Both the position numbers and the translations under genes were made by a program. Under the pieces are notes generated by a model that saw only the letters and a program-made list of their open reading frames with translations, was not told the DNA's origin and made no database searches. Of a stretch of 64,000 bases of DNA, positions 8,797 to 19,129 are shown piece by piece. This DNA comes from JAMZMI01 sp963848175. Lineage in GTDB: Bacteria > Bacteroidota > Bacteroidia > Cytophagales > Cyclobacteriaceae. Numbering within the stretch: position 1 is the stretch's first letter; each line of letters begins with the position of its first letter. Location: contig CAWKCO010000003.1 in NCBI GenBank assembly GCA_963848175.1, positions 186,001 to 250,000 of the forward strand, read 5' to 3'.

Positions 8797-9873
8797 ATGA
8801 TGGACTTTGTTAGTCAGAGTTTCTATCTCTGGGCTTTTTTGCAGAGTTTTCTTATAGCGGTATTGATTGGGGTTAGCGCTAAACGCCATGTTTCACGCCT
8901 GTATGCGCTCTTTTTTGTCCTAGTAAGCTTGGAAACGTTCTTCCAGTACATGTATGCACATAGCGAATATGCTTTAGATATGGTGCATTTCATGTTTACT
9001 TATGAATGGGTCAATTTGCTCTATGGACCACTTATTTTTCTGGCTTATGAGCTGAGTGTCGACGAGTCATTTAAATTCAAGACATACTTTTATCATTTTG
9101 TACCTGCCATCTTTTTTGTTTTTTATTATTTCTCTTTTGTGGTTTGGCCCAATTATCCCTTTGAGGTTTGGGATTGGGTTAACACGCCGGCGAGTATTGC
9201 TTGGTTATTGATTTGCTCTGTTTCGCTGCTATACTACTGTAGGTTGATTTATTTGAGAGGCAAAGAAGATGAGTCTAGCCAGATAGGGAGGTTTACTAAA
9301 CCTCTGCTTGTCTATTTGATTCTGAAGGCCGTATATGCAGTATTGGCAGCATCATTTAGTCCATTTTATCTCGTCGAGTTTCAATATTATGATTTCACAA
9401 TTTTTGCTAAGAATATTCTATTCATATTAGGCAATGCTTATATGATTTATGTGACTGCTTTCTGGATTTTTAACCGGGAGTATATCTTTAAATTTGGATC
9501 TAAAAGCTCATCGAGTCAGCTGAATTTTACGGAATATTCGGATGTAATTAAGCGTTTGAATGCGCTTATGGATACTGATCATGTATATCTCCAAACCGAT
9601 CTGAGCAAACAAAAACTAGCGGATATGCTAGAAATTCCAGCCTATATTTTATCAAAAATCATTAACGAAAAAATAGGAGTTTCTTTTTGGGACTACATCA
9701 ATCAAGCGAGGGTAGAAAGGGCAAAAGAGCTTTTACTTAATACAGATGAAAAGATGCTTGCGGTGGCAATAAAATCTGGATACAACTCAGAGTCTGTCTT
9801 CTATAAGAACTTCAGGAAATCCACAGGACTAACACCTAAAAAGTATCAAGAAAAACACATCGAACAAGAATAA
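8797..9873 (+). CDS. Membrane-anchored AraC-family regulator
   Basis: Start at ATG 8797/8800; a TTG at 8758 is in frame but less likely. The first ~215 residues hold about seven hydrophobic helices, then a soluble AraC DNA-binding domain: first helix-turn-helix LSKQKLADMLEIPAYILSKI and second with GYNSESVFYKNFRKSTGLTPKKY, the classical AraC signature. Such 7TM-AraC proteins sense an envelope or extracellular signal and bind DNA from the membrane. Its position between the nucleoside-hydrolase-like gene and the large Asp-box protein suggests it controls one of them. Confidence 0.88.
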   Translation: MMDFVSQSFYLWAFLQSFLIAVLIGVSAKRHVSRLYALFFVLVSLETFFQYMYAHSEYALDMVHFMFTYEWVNLLYGPLIFLAYELSVDESFKFKTYFYHFVPAIFFVFYYFSFVVWPNYPFEVWDWVNTPASIAWLLICSVSLLYYCRLIYLRGKEDESSQIGRFTKPLLVYLILKAVYAVLAASFSPFYLVEFQYYDFTIFAKNILFILGNAYMIYVTAFWIFNREYIFKFGSKSSSSQLNFTEYSDVIKRLNALMDTDHVYLQTDLSKQKLADMLEIPAYILSKIINEKIGVSFWDYINQARVERAKELLLNTDEKMLAVAIKSGYNSESVFYKNFRKSTGLTPKKYQEKHIEQE

Positions 9874-9898
9874 GTTATTGAAAGTGGATTTTCAATAG

Positions 9899-9949
9899 AA
9901 AAGAGGCAAAAAAATGGATTTAATAGCCTGTTTTTTTGCCTCTTTTTTA
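9899..9949 (+). terminator. Rho-independent terminator
   Basis: AAAAGAGGCAAAAAAA pairs with TTTTTTTGCCTCTTTT across a short loop, ending in a T-run, 25 bases after the AraC regulator stop. Confidence 0.85.
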
Positions 9950-10311
9950 GTTTAAGAAAAAGTACTATTTCTTATGGGGGTAATTTCTGCTGGAAAGGGT
10001 TGTTGTGTCTTGCTTAATCCCTCTTACTTTCCTTGTAATCTGCTCAATTTGAGAATTGTGCGAATAAATTAAAATGCCAATAAAACAATCATTAAGTGTG
10101 TTTTAATTAACGTTTTATTAATTTATTATATAAAAAATGTCATATTCATAATTTTCTCAGGATAGCGGTTTGGCAACTCCTAGCTTAATTATTTTCTCAA
10201 ATTGAAGATTTGATAGTTGTAATATTTGAATAGTTGTTATCATTATTCATGCTTTTCAGATTTCGAAAAGCTGAAAAGTAACCCGATTTATTACAACCCA
10301 AAAAAGCTAAA
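9950..10311. other. AT-rich non-coding gap, 362 bases
   Basis: Very AT-rich upstream region of the large secreted protein. No ORF or strong promoter match; a TAATATTTG element near 10225 is one base too long for the TAnnTTTG box. Confidence 0.45.
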
Positions 10312-13300
10312 ATGATGAGAAAGTATTTTACAATGATTTTGTTCCTATTTGTCACCCTGATGGCAAATGCCCAATGGGCATCACTAAACCCTGGAGCAGG
10401 TGGTCAAGTTCAGGATATTGTGTGTGACCCCAATCAGCCCAACCGCCTGATTCTAGCCTCTGATATGGAGGGTATTTATGAGAGTACCAATAACGGAAAT
10501 AGCTGGAATCATAAAGGCCATTTACATCAAAACAGAGTTTACGCTGTTGCTATTCCAAAAAGCAGCAATCAGACACATAAAGACAAAATGTATGTTGGTA
10601 CTTTGTATGGTTTGGAGGTTTCTAACAATAGAGGTCAGGATTTTACATTGATCACTAGTACTAAGAAACTCTCTATCGGCGCGATTGCTGTGCATCCTTC
10701 AAACCCTTCTATTGTATTGGCGGGTATTGGATGGAAAGATGACTATGATTTCTCTCACAAATTTGGATTGTCACCAGACAAGTCAGGAAAAGGAAAAGGT
10801 GAAATTTTTAGATCCACGAATGCGGGAGGAGCCTGGACTAAAATCGAATTTGACGGTAATACTGCAACAGATAGAAATGTTTTCACCATTCAATTTGACC
10901 CAACCAATGGCAATAATGTGTATATGGCGACTGGAAAAGGTCTTTATAAAAGTACCAATGCTGGAGCCAACTGGACTAAAGTAACTGGGCCAAACAATGG
11001 CAAATGTAGAGGTGCGGCGTTGAGTCCTGATGGTACTAAAATTTATGCCGTTTTTACTTCTAATGGAGATAATGGATATGTATATGCTAAGGATGTGTCA
11101 TCTTCGTCTTGGACGAAGGTGAGCAATGGGATGGCTAGCGAATGGACATTCTGGTATCCTGAAGTAGATCCTCGCAGCACTACCAATCAGCACACGGTGT
11201 TGATTGCAATGCACAAAGACCGTCAAGGGCTTTACGAAGGTTCTTTTACATGGAGCGGAAATAGTCTTACAAGTCACAGTTGGTCATTGAAGTGGAATGG
11301 TGTTGATGGATATGATCCAGGTTGGGATAAGGCAAATCCAAAAACGAGGATTGCACATTATACCCCTATTTCTTGGTCGAGAGCAGTATGGTCTACCAGT
11401 GACCAGACGATGTTTAGAGGCGCACCAAATGGCAGTAACTATACTTGGGAGAATAAATACAGTACCCCGAATAATAACTTCAATGTAAGTGGGGATCCAA
11501 CTTATTCAAGTAAGGGTACGGCTAGTACTTATACCTATGATGTAGCAATTGATGATAATTATGTACTTCAGTGCATGGCCGATAATGGCTGGGTAGAAAG
11601 CTGGGATGGTGGTGTTTCCTGGAGCAATCGTCATATGCGTAACAAAGGAAATATATCAGATATTCAGGCAGCGGATATCGCATATGATAACGGTACGTCT
11701 ATTGTTGTTTCAGTAGGATCTCAAGGTTGTTATGGTGGTATTTGTTCTCAGCAGTGGTTGCCATCTTATATCTGGGTAAAACAATTGAATAGCCATAGTC
11801 CTTCAGACAACTGGGTGAGAGTAGATAACTCAGATAAGGTTCAACAGCATTATTGGTATGCTAACGAGGGTAGATACAGGGAAGTAGCAGTTTCTCCAGC
11901 AAAGAAGGATCGAGTATTCTTTGGGGTAAATAATGATGGAATCTATATGATAGACGATATCAGTGATGCCCTTGATGGCAATGCCAACATGGTGAAAATA
12001 GGAGGAGACCTTTTTTGGGTGCGTACCATCGCTCCTCACCCTACTAATCCAGATGTTATCTATCTCACCAATACAAACGGGACAAAGGCAAATGGACTAT
12101 ACAAAGCAACAAAAAGTGGAAGTACTTGGAATTTTCAGTTAATTGAATCTGGCACAGGTCACAACTCAGAAGTGGCAGTTTGGATTGACAATGGCACTAC
12201 GTATGTCTACTACTGGGCAGATTTCAGCGGTGAGTTTAAAGGAAAACTATCTATCAACGGCGGAGCATTTAATACGGTAATAGATGCGAGTGTGGCACAA
12301 AGTAAGAGAACGCCCTATTGGAAAAGTGTAGTTGGATCTGACTTTAAATTTCAAAGTAATGGCGGTGTGATAGGTGATGGAAATACCATCATAGCGAACT
12401 ATTACGACCATACGATGCAATTGTCTTACGGTGTTTTCAAAGGAACGATTCAAAGTAATGGTACTGTTTCATGGGAAGATTGGACAGGGAGCAACTTGCA
12501 CTTTGGAGGATCTACTGCTATGAAATTGACAGGAAGTGGTACTTCTAAAAAGCTTTACATGTCTACTTCTGGAGCAGGTTTGCTTAGTAGAGACTTTACA
12601 ACCTCAGGAAGTGTTGCTGTTACTGGTGTAACTGTCAACAATTGCTCATCCCCAACGATCTCTATCGGAGCAACGGTAGATCTAAATGAAACAGTTTCTC
12701 CTTCAAATGCTACCAACAAGTCAGTGACTTGGAGTTCTTCAAACAACAATGTGGCTACTGTAAGTAGCTCAGGTTTGGTAACAGCAGTAGCAGCAGGTTC
12801 AGCGACCATTACAGTGACTACAGTAAGCGGAAGCAAAACTGCTACATGTGGTGTCACGGTGAATGGGTCGTACGGAAAAGCTATACCAGGAAAAATTGAG
12901 GGAGAGGACTATAATCCAGGTGGACAAGGTGTAGGTTAAATGATTTGACCAGTGGCAACCTCTGGCGGTTTTATCGTACCGAGGATGTAGATATTAATCA
13001 TGTACGAGCCAAGGAGGTTACAACGTAGGTTGGACTGATGCTGCTAATGGCTAGACACACCGTCATTGTTGCTTCAGCAGGAACCTATGATTTAAAGCTG
13101 CGGGATGCAAGAAGTAATGTGGAAGTTCTCCTATCAAGGTGCTATTTGGAGGAGTGGATAAAACGGGTAATTTAGATGTGCCCAATCAGGGGCTGGCAGA
13201 CCTACACTACGGTGACTACAGAGTGTTTATCTAAGTGCAGGACGGAAGTGATGCGCATCTCTTGGTTGGTGGCAGCTACAATATCGAATTATTAGAGCTT

Positions 13301-14025
13301 AGCTGGAGCTACGCCACCACCATCCACTACTTACAGATACTTGAGATTGACTGTATTGGGAACTACAGGACTGGATATGTCAGTACAGCAGATTCACTGG
13401 ATGGATGGTAGTACTTCTTATCCAAATCCGAAATTGGTCAATGGCGATCAGTCTAAAGTTACATCCAGTACGAACGGGGGTAATGATTATCGGGCTTTCG
13501 ATAATACCAATTCTGGCTGGAATGTAAGCACGTATTCTCAGTGGATCACGATTGACTTAGGCGCTGGCAATGAAATAGCACCAGATGAGATTCAGATCAA
13601 AGGAAATGCTGGCTAATAGAGCCCCGTCTTCTTTCCAATGTCATGGATCGAATAACAATTCTTCTTGGACGCTGCTTCACTCTAGAACAGGACTTACTTC
13701 TTCAGACTATCCTTCCAGTCTTGGAACATTCAGTTTTGGAGGAGGTTCAAGAGAATCAGTAGAAGAGGAACTCGTTCAGCGCGAGTTGAATGTTTATCCA
13801 AACCCATTCATCACAGGAGGATTGCTCAATATTGAGGTGCTCGGTTATGAGTCTTTCAGTATGGAAATATTCAGCTTGAGCGGTCAGTCTGTTTATACTC
13901 AATCATTTTCTGAAGTATCAGAAAATGTGAAATTGAGCATAGGCGCACTTTCTGAAAGTGGTCTTTATTTGATAAAATTCAATGCCGACGGTAAACAATG
14001 GACGCAAAAGTTGGTTGTTAAATAA
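10312..14025 (+). pseudogene. Secreted Asp-box (GH74/sortilin-like) protein with Ig-like, CBM6 and F5/8 modules and T9SS tail; frame broken
   Basis: One gene read in pieces. The intact 5' part (10312-12939) has a signal peptide (ending MANAQ), a beta-propeller with Asp-box repeats (STNNGNSWN, STNAGGAW, STNAGANW, SWDGGVSW), as in GH74 xyloglucanases and sortilin-type folds, then a bacterial Ig-like (Big2) domain (about 760-850). A CBM6 module starts at IEGEDYNPGG and is then interrupted: 12930-13340 still encodes CBM6 fragments (GGYNVGWTDAANG, ASAGTYDLKLRDA, VDKTGNLDVPNQG) but in changing frames. A discoidin-like module (13341-13616) and a type A T9SS sorting domain (VYPNPF ... LVVK, 13790-14022) follow in other frames. 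The product would be secreted and anchored by the type IX system. Either decay or assembly error in repeated CBM modules. Confidence 0.8.
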
Positions 14026-14047
14026 GATTAGGTGAATTTTTAGTGTG

Positions 14048-14084
14048 AAAGCCCTTCTTGGATTTATTCGAGAAGGGCTTTTTT
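14048..14084. terminator. Bidirectional terminator
   Basis: Perfect 11-bp stem AAAGCCCTTCT/AGAAGGGCTTT with a 12-base loop and a T-run, between the convergent secreted-protein gene and the YkgJ gene. Confidence 0.88.
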
Positions 14085-14145
14085 CATCTAATATTTTCAG
14101 CTCAAAGATTATTTAAACAGGGTTTAATGACTTGAGCAAGAACGG

Positions 14146-15009
14146 CTAATCCAAAGCCCCGTGTTGCTTGGCTATTGCTACCCAGTGCGTACAAAGCGCA
14201 TTTGCGTCAGCACCTATGGCATGTGCTAGTAGCAAAGCCATGGACATCATTAGGCAAGAGACTTCATGCCATTCTTTTTGGGTAGCCGCCGTGCCGAAAA
14301 TATTCTGTATGGTGCTTTCTAGAACGTGGTTGTGCTGGCTTACAAACTCTAGAGGAGAAACGCTGATATCGAGTTCAGACACCATCAATAGATTCATCCA
14401 CTCTTCGCCTATTCTTTTGACCAATGCATCTGGACTTTCATTGGCCATGACTTTCCAAAGACGCAAGGTTTTTCTATCTCCTGACGCAGCAAGTTCTGTT
14501 TCTAAAAGGAATGCAAATGCGATATCAGCCAGATTCTGCATGACTTCAAGGTAGGCATCCTGTACTTGCTCGTGAGCGATTGTGTCCTGACCTTTTATGT
14601 ATTGAGCCACCGTCATTTTTGGGTGATTCACCACATCACTACATCCAGTCATGCAAGGAAACTCCTCTCCTTGATATATGTAGTTGGTTTCCGTTCCTTG
14701 CTTTTGTCTTCCCAAAGGGAAAAGTCGGCAGGCTAGAGGGCGTCCAGCATGTACACTGCACCCAAAATCTGGAATGTACTGACTGCATGCTGCCAACTGT
14801 CGGTGATCTCGCGCACCATCAAAGCGTAGTAGAATGCCTCCAAAATCACAAAATTGCTCTCGAAAAGCACTCGGAGTTATACCTTTGGTATGAGCAATCT
14901 GCGCCAGCTCCCATGGGTTTAGATTCACCTTATTGCCGTGGCAGCAGGTGCCTTTTCTGATGCAAGTGAGAGGAAGTGTTTCGTTGGGAAGGACTTTGGT
15001 TGTATTCAA
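14146..15009 (-). CDS. YkgJ-family cysteine-cluster protein
   Basis: 287 residues. The N-terminal 130 residues carry the YkgJ (Fe/Zn-chelating) cysteine cluster: CIRKGTCC near residue 16, a Cys in QFCDFGG, ACSQYIPDFGCSVHAGRPLACRLFP and a later CMTGCSD. The family is thought to bind zinc or an iron-sulfur centre; function is unknown. The C-terminal half is helical with no known motif. Stands alone; a long shadow ORF on the other strand (14168-14554) is not a gene. Confidence 0.85.
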   Translation of the reverse strand: MNTTKVLPNETLPLTCIRKGTCCHGNKVNLNPWELAQIAHTKGITPSAFREQFCDFGGILLRFDGARDHRQLAACSQYIPDFGCSVHAGRPLACRLFPLGRQKQGTETNYIYQGEEFPCMTGCSDVVNHPKMTVAQYIKGQDTIAHEQVQDAYLEVMQNLADIAFAFLLETELAASGDRKTLRLWKVMANESPDALVKRIGEEWMNLLMVSELDISVSPLEFVSQHNHVLESTIQNIFGTAATQKEWHEVSCLMMSMALLLAHAIGADANALCTHWVAIAKQHGALD

Positions 15010-15236
15010 TGAAGTTTTTTTATGGTCGGAAAATTAACAAGAAAGTCCTAATTGTTGGAAAATATTGAGAGAAATGGGCTTTTGAATGAAATGATAATGA
15101 AATTTGTTTTCAAAAGGAATGGGTATGATTGATGATAAAAAAATGTGCAGCCACACAAAGCGCAAACCAATTAATAGCATGCCCATCGCTAAGAATAATT
15201 TGCTATGCATAGCTTTGATGCCCCAAAGAAAGCATT

Positions 15237-16078
15237 GTGCATCCAAAGAATCCTTTTATTCAGTCTTATGATTTTGACCTGCTCGTTCAGCATGAGCCGG
15301 CTTTGAAAGATTTTGTTTTCAAAAACAAATACGGAACTGAGACCATCCCATTTTCAGATCAAAAGGCTGTGAAGTCATTGAACCGTGCGCTACTGAAATC
15401 TCATTATTCAATAGAATGGGATATTCCCGCTCAAAATCTCTGTCCTCCAATACCAGGACGCTTGGATTACTTGCTTCACGTGGCAGATCTGATTAAAAAA
15501 CCTTCTGTCAAGCTGCTGGATATTGGCACAGGGGCAAACTCTGATTTACCCAATTCTGGCTACTTGCCATCTAGCTGGCAATGTGTGGCAAGTGAAGTGG
15601 ATGTAAATTCATTGGCGAATGCTCAAAAGATCATTGATAAAAATCCTTTACTTGGCACAATCGAGCTACGACCACAAAAGTCTGATCGCGCTATTCTAGA
15701 ACATATTGTGTTGCCAGACGATCAACTTGATGTAGTAGTATGCAATCCTCCTTTTTTCAAAAATGCCGAAGAAGCACAGCAGAAAAACCAACGCAAAGTG
15801 AGCAACCTAAACCTGAAGGACAAGCAAAAACTCAATTTTGGAGGATTGTCCAATGAGCTTTGGTGCAAAGGAGGAGAGGAGGCTTTTGTGATAAAAATGA
15901 TCACGGAAAGTACTCGCTTTCAAAACAATGTGGGGTGGTTCACCTCATTGGTGTCCAATAAAGATAACCTGCGAAACATCACGAGAGTGCTCAATAAGGT
16001 CAACCGAAAGACGCTCAAGTGATCGAAATGGATCAAGGCAACAAAAAGAGTCGGTTTGTGGCGTGGACGTTTGTGTAA
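15237..16078 (+). CDS. rlmF: 23S rRNA (adenine(1618)-N6)-methyltransferase, 3' frameshift
   Basis: Methylates A1618 of 23S rRNA using SAM. Visible: HPKNPF start, NLCPPIPGRLDYLLHVADL, the SAM-binding DIGTGANSDLP and the catalytic NPPFF motif of N6-adenine methyltransferases (about residues 170-174). GTG start at 15237 is the only reasonable in-frame start; a stop lies upstream. The first frame ends at 16022, but the adjacent frame continues AQVIEMDQGNKKSRFVAWTF to a stop at 16076-16078, the normal RlmF C-terminus, so a one-base indel near 16012 splits it. A sequencing error is the simplest reading. Confidence 0.88.
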
Positions 16079-16168
16079 ATCTGTTTTTAGTACTTCGGTT
16101 TTTTGCTCATGCTCGGTGTTTTACGAAAAAGTCCCTTGTCGCCCAAGTTGGTGTATCACCTCGCCTTT

Positions 16169-16186
16169 GTTGGTGTTATCACCAAC
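16169..16186. repeat. Short palindrome GTTGGTG-CACCAAC
   Basis: Perfect 7-bp hairpin GTTGGTG TTAT CACCAAC, preceded at about 16146 by a related GTTGGTGTATCACC. It lies between convergent rlmF and the GntR regulator; no T-run follows, so it is more like a dispersed palindrome than a terminator. Confidence 0.5.
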
Positions 16187-16201
16187 ATGTCTCCACTCTC
16201 C

Positions 16202-17239
16202 CTACAACGAATTCCTCAAAATCAAATGAAAATCATTTTTGATGGAGCCAGTACGCTTGCCGATGATCATTTCCGCAGCGAGTGTTCCCATCTGCTCAAA
16301 ATCGGTCGTGATCACCGATATGCCATCTGCCAGTACTTCTTTTAGTGGGGTGTCATTGTACGATAGTATGCCAATGTCGTCTTTGACGGCCAAGTTATTT
16401 TGTTTGGCGTTTTTTATCAAATTCACCAAGTCGGTTTCCTCTAGCACGATATAGGCCGTTTTCGATTTTAGCTTGGTGTATTCGTTCACCTCCCCAATGA
16501 TTTCATATTCGAAGTTTTCGAATGCACAAAACCGCCTGAACCCTACGATAATTTCTTCAGGATAAGGATAGGTCAAGTGGCGAGGAAAGACCAAAATTAG
16601 CTTTTCGTATCGCTTTAGCTGTGCGATAGATTTTTCAAGCGCGTGGTAGATGTCCATCTTGAAATCTTGAAAAACAGCACCATGGCACTCTTCAAAACCT
16701 TCTACAATATGGTCGAGGAATATCAGTTTTTCCGGACTGATTTTGCCAAGTAGTTTTTTCAGCTTCAGATGATCATGATCTATGAAATGGGGCATGATCA
16801 CGTAATATTGATAGCCTTGCAGGTTTTCCTTGAGCGTTCGCTCAAAGAGGTCATACTCGCAGTGATAGATCACGAGGTTGATTCGAGCCCGCTCGCCAAG
16901 CTGATGTGCTATTGTATTGTAAATCGTCTTTTTGTAGGAGCTCAGCTTGTTGAAAAGCACGAGCACTTTGATTTTTGACTCTGGCGTAGTGTCCGTGATG
17001 TAGTAGCCCTTGCCTTTGACCGCCTCTATGATTCCGCGTTCTTTGAGTTCACCATAAGCCTTCTCCACAGTATCACGGGAGAGGTAGTAGTCGAAGCTCA
17101 TTTGGTTGATGGACGGGAGCTTTTGCCCATAAGCTATTCGGCCAATTTCTAAGTTGTCGATAATAGCCTTCACAATTTGCTTGTATTTGGGCAAACTGCT
17201 GTGATCTACTATCTCTAATCTGATAAAACTATTTTCCAT
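16202..17239 (-). CDS. GntR-family transcriptional regulator with LacI-type sensor domain, probable rhamnose regulator
   Basis: About 345 residues from the ATG at 17239 (GTG at 17245 adds two). N-terminal winged helix of GntR type (LPKYKQIVKAIIDNLEIGRI, KLPSINQMS, YYLSRDTVEKAYGELKERGI), residues 12-80, then a periplasmic-binding-protein-like domain (IKVLVLFNKL ... ISVITTDFEQMGTLAAEMI). This two-domain type is the usual regulator of L-rhamnose use in Bacteroidota. It is divergent from the rhamnose genes with 220 bases between, where operators are expected; the ligand is inferred from context. Confidence 0.85.
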   Translation of the reverse strand: MENSFIRLEIVDHSSLPKYKQIVKAIIDNLEIGRIAYGQKLPSINQMSFDYYLSRDTVEKAYGELKERGIIEAVKGKGYYITDTTPESKIKVLVLFNKLSSYKKTIYNTIAHQLGERARINLVIYHCEYDLFERTLKENLQGYQYYVIMPHFIDHDHLKLKKLLGKISPEKLIFLDHIVEGFEECHGAVFQDFKMDIYHALEKSIAQLKRYEKLILVFPRHLTYPYPEEIIVGFRRFCAFENFEYEIIGEVNEYTKLKSKTAYIVLEETDLVNLIKNAKQNNLAVKDDIGILSYNDTPLKEVLADGISVITTDFEQMGTLAAEMIIGKRTGSIKNDFHLILRNSL

Positions 17240-17459
17240 CTCCACTCAAAAAGTTTCACTGCAATATACTACCGACCTTACCCTGAACGCAGAATAGCCA
17301 CTTCGCTTTTCGTGATCAGAAGAAAATAATTCAACTATTTAGCCTTCGACCCCCAAGGTACAGGATGCCCTTTGGTTTTTGATGAGACAAATTTGTGATT
17401 AAGTAGGAAAAAGTGCTGCAAGAGTACTTGGCTATTTTAAACAACAATCCTAAAACCCA

Positions 17460-19080
17460 ATGATAAAAACAACCTCACGAAAGGAAAATTATGCGCTAAA
17501 AGCATTTGGCTTTTTGCTTGCCGTAGTAGTCTTGGCGTCTTGTGCGCAAGAGAAGGCTCCAGAGAAACGTCCCAACATTATCTTGATTTTGGCTGATGAT
17601 ATGGGTTACTCGGATCTCGGTAGTTATGGTTCTGAAATCAATACACCATCGCTAGATAAGTTGGCCGCTGGTGGGTTGAGAATGACACAGTTTTACAATG
17701 CATCGAGATGCTGCCCTACACGAGCTTCGTTGCTTACAGGTCTTTATCCTCACCAAGCCAACATGGGTTTCATGCAGGAAGATTGCGGTTTGCCAGCTTA
17801 TGGCGGACATATTCCTGACAATGCTGCCACCATCGCTCAGGTGCTTCAAAGCAAATGGCTATCAAACAGCTATGTCGGGCAAATGGCATGTAGGTAACGA
17901 CGAAGAATTTTGGCCTACGAAAAAAGGATTTGATAAATTCTACGGTTTTCCTCACCACGGTGGAGCATATTTCTATCCATTTCCCGGAGATCAAGTCTTG
18001 ATGCTGGGTGAAGAAGTAGTTACACCAGATTCTGGTTATTATTCTACAGAAGCCATCAATGAATATGCTACCTCATTTGTCGAAGAAATGTCAACTAAGG
18101 AAGAGCCGTTTTTCTTGTATTTGGCTCACGTAGCACCTCACTTTCCGCTTCAAGCGAGAGAAGAAGACATTGCAAAGTATCGAGGCAAATACAAAGCTGG
18201 TTTTGAAGAGATACGCAATGCGCGCTTTGAGAAAATGAAAGCCGAAGGTATTCTGCCACAAGATTACCCTATTTCAGCAGTTGATGGCAAAGTTCCTGCT
18301 TGGGATTCGCTTACGGAAGAGGAGAAAGACGACTATGATTTGAGAATGTCGATTTATGCCGCTCAGATTGAGTCAATGGATAGAGGTATCGGTGACTTGG
18401 TATCGAAGCTTGAGGCTTTGGGAGAGTTGGACAATACTTTGATCGTGTTTTTGTCGGACAATGGCGGCACGCGAGAAGATTACTCTTGGGGAGATAGCAC
18501 AATTCAGCTGGGCAAGCAAGGCTCTTTTGGTTGCTACAAATTGCCTTGGGCAAACGTGAGCAACACGCCATACCGCATGTTTAAACATTGGGGACATGAA
18601 GGCGGTATCCGCACACCGTTCATTGTTCATTATCCAAAAATGATCAAAGAAGCGCGCATAGACAATCAGCCAGCACACATCATAGACGTGATGACTACTT
18701 TCCTAGATGTGGCAGGAGTGGCTTATCCAGAAACGCTCAATGGCAATGCCATACAACCTATAGAAGGCAAGTCGCTAGTGCCGATTTTCAATAAAGAAAC
18801 CCGTGAGGCTCACAAAGGGATTTTCTGGGAGCATGAAGGAAATAAGGCAGCAAGAATCGGAGATTGGAAATGGGTGAATGCTTACCCTGAAAGCAAAGAT
18901 GAGCTTTTTGACTTGTCTCAAGATCCTACAGAAGGCAGCAATTTGGCGGATGCCAACCCAGAAAAGCTGGAAGAGATGAAGCAAGCGTGGCAGGCATGGG
19001 CAGACAAAGTAGGTGTTGTGCCTTGGGATACTGTGCTAAAAACTGCTCCAAAGCAAGCACGTCTGCAAATTCATTATTAA
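17460..19080 (+). pseudogene. Formylglycine-dependent sulfatase (lipoprotein), one-base frameshift
   Basis: Lipoprotein signal (VVLASC), NIILILADDMGYSDLG metal site, formylglycine motif CCPTR (CxPxR) followed by ASLLTG, then GKWHVGN, LSDNGG and GHEGGIRTPF in a second frame. The two frames overlap; reading ...VLQ then jumps to ...KANGYQTAMSGKWHVG, so one extra base lies in the AAA run near 17849-17852. With it removed the protein is about 540 residues, normal for arylsulfatase A-like enzymes. It opens the rhamnose operon, implying that the organism desulfates a rhamnose-containing glycan. Function after correction is secure; whether the break is real needs reads. Confidence 0.88.
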
Positions 19081-19129
19081 GAAGATTTTTTAACTAGAAA
19101 TAGAAATACAACAATAAACAGAGTCAATT

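Noticed and set aside
14168..14960. Two long ORFs opposite the YkgJ gene
   Set aside because: They mirror a strong conserved protein and have no family features.
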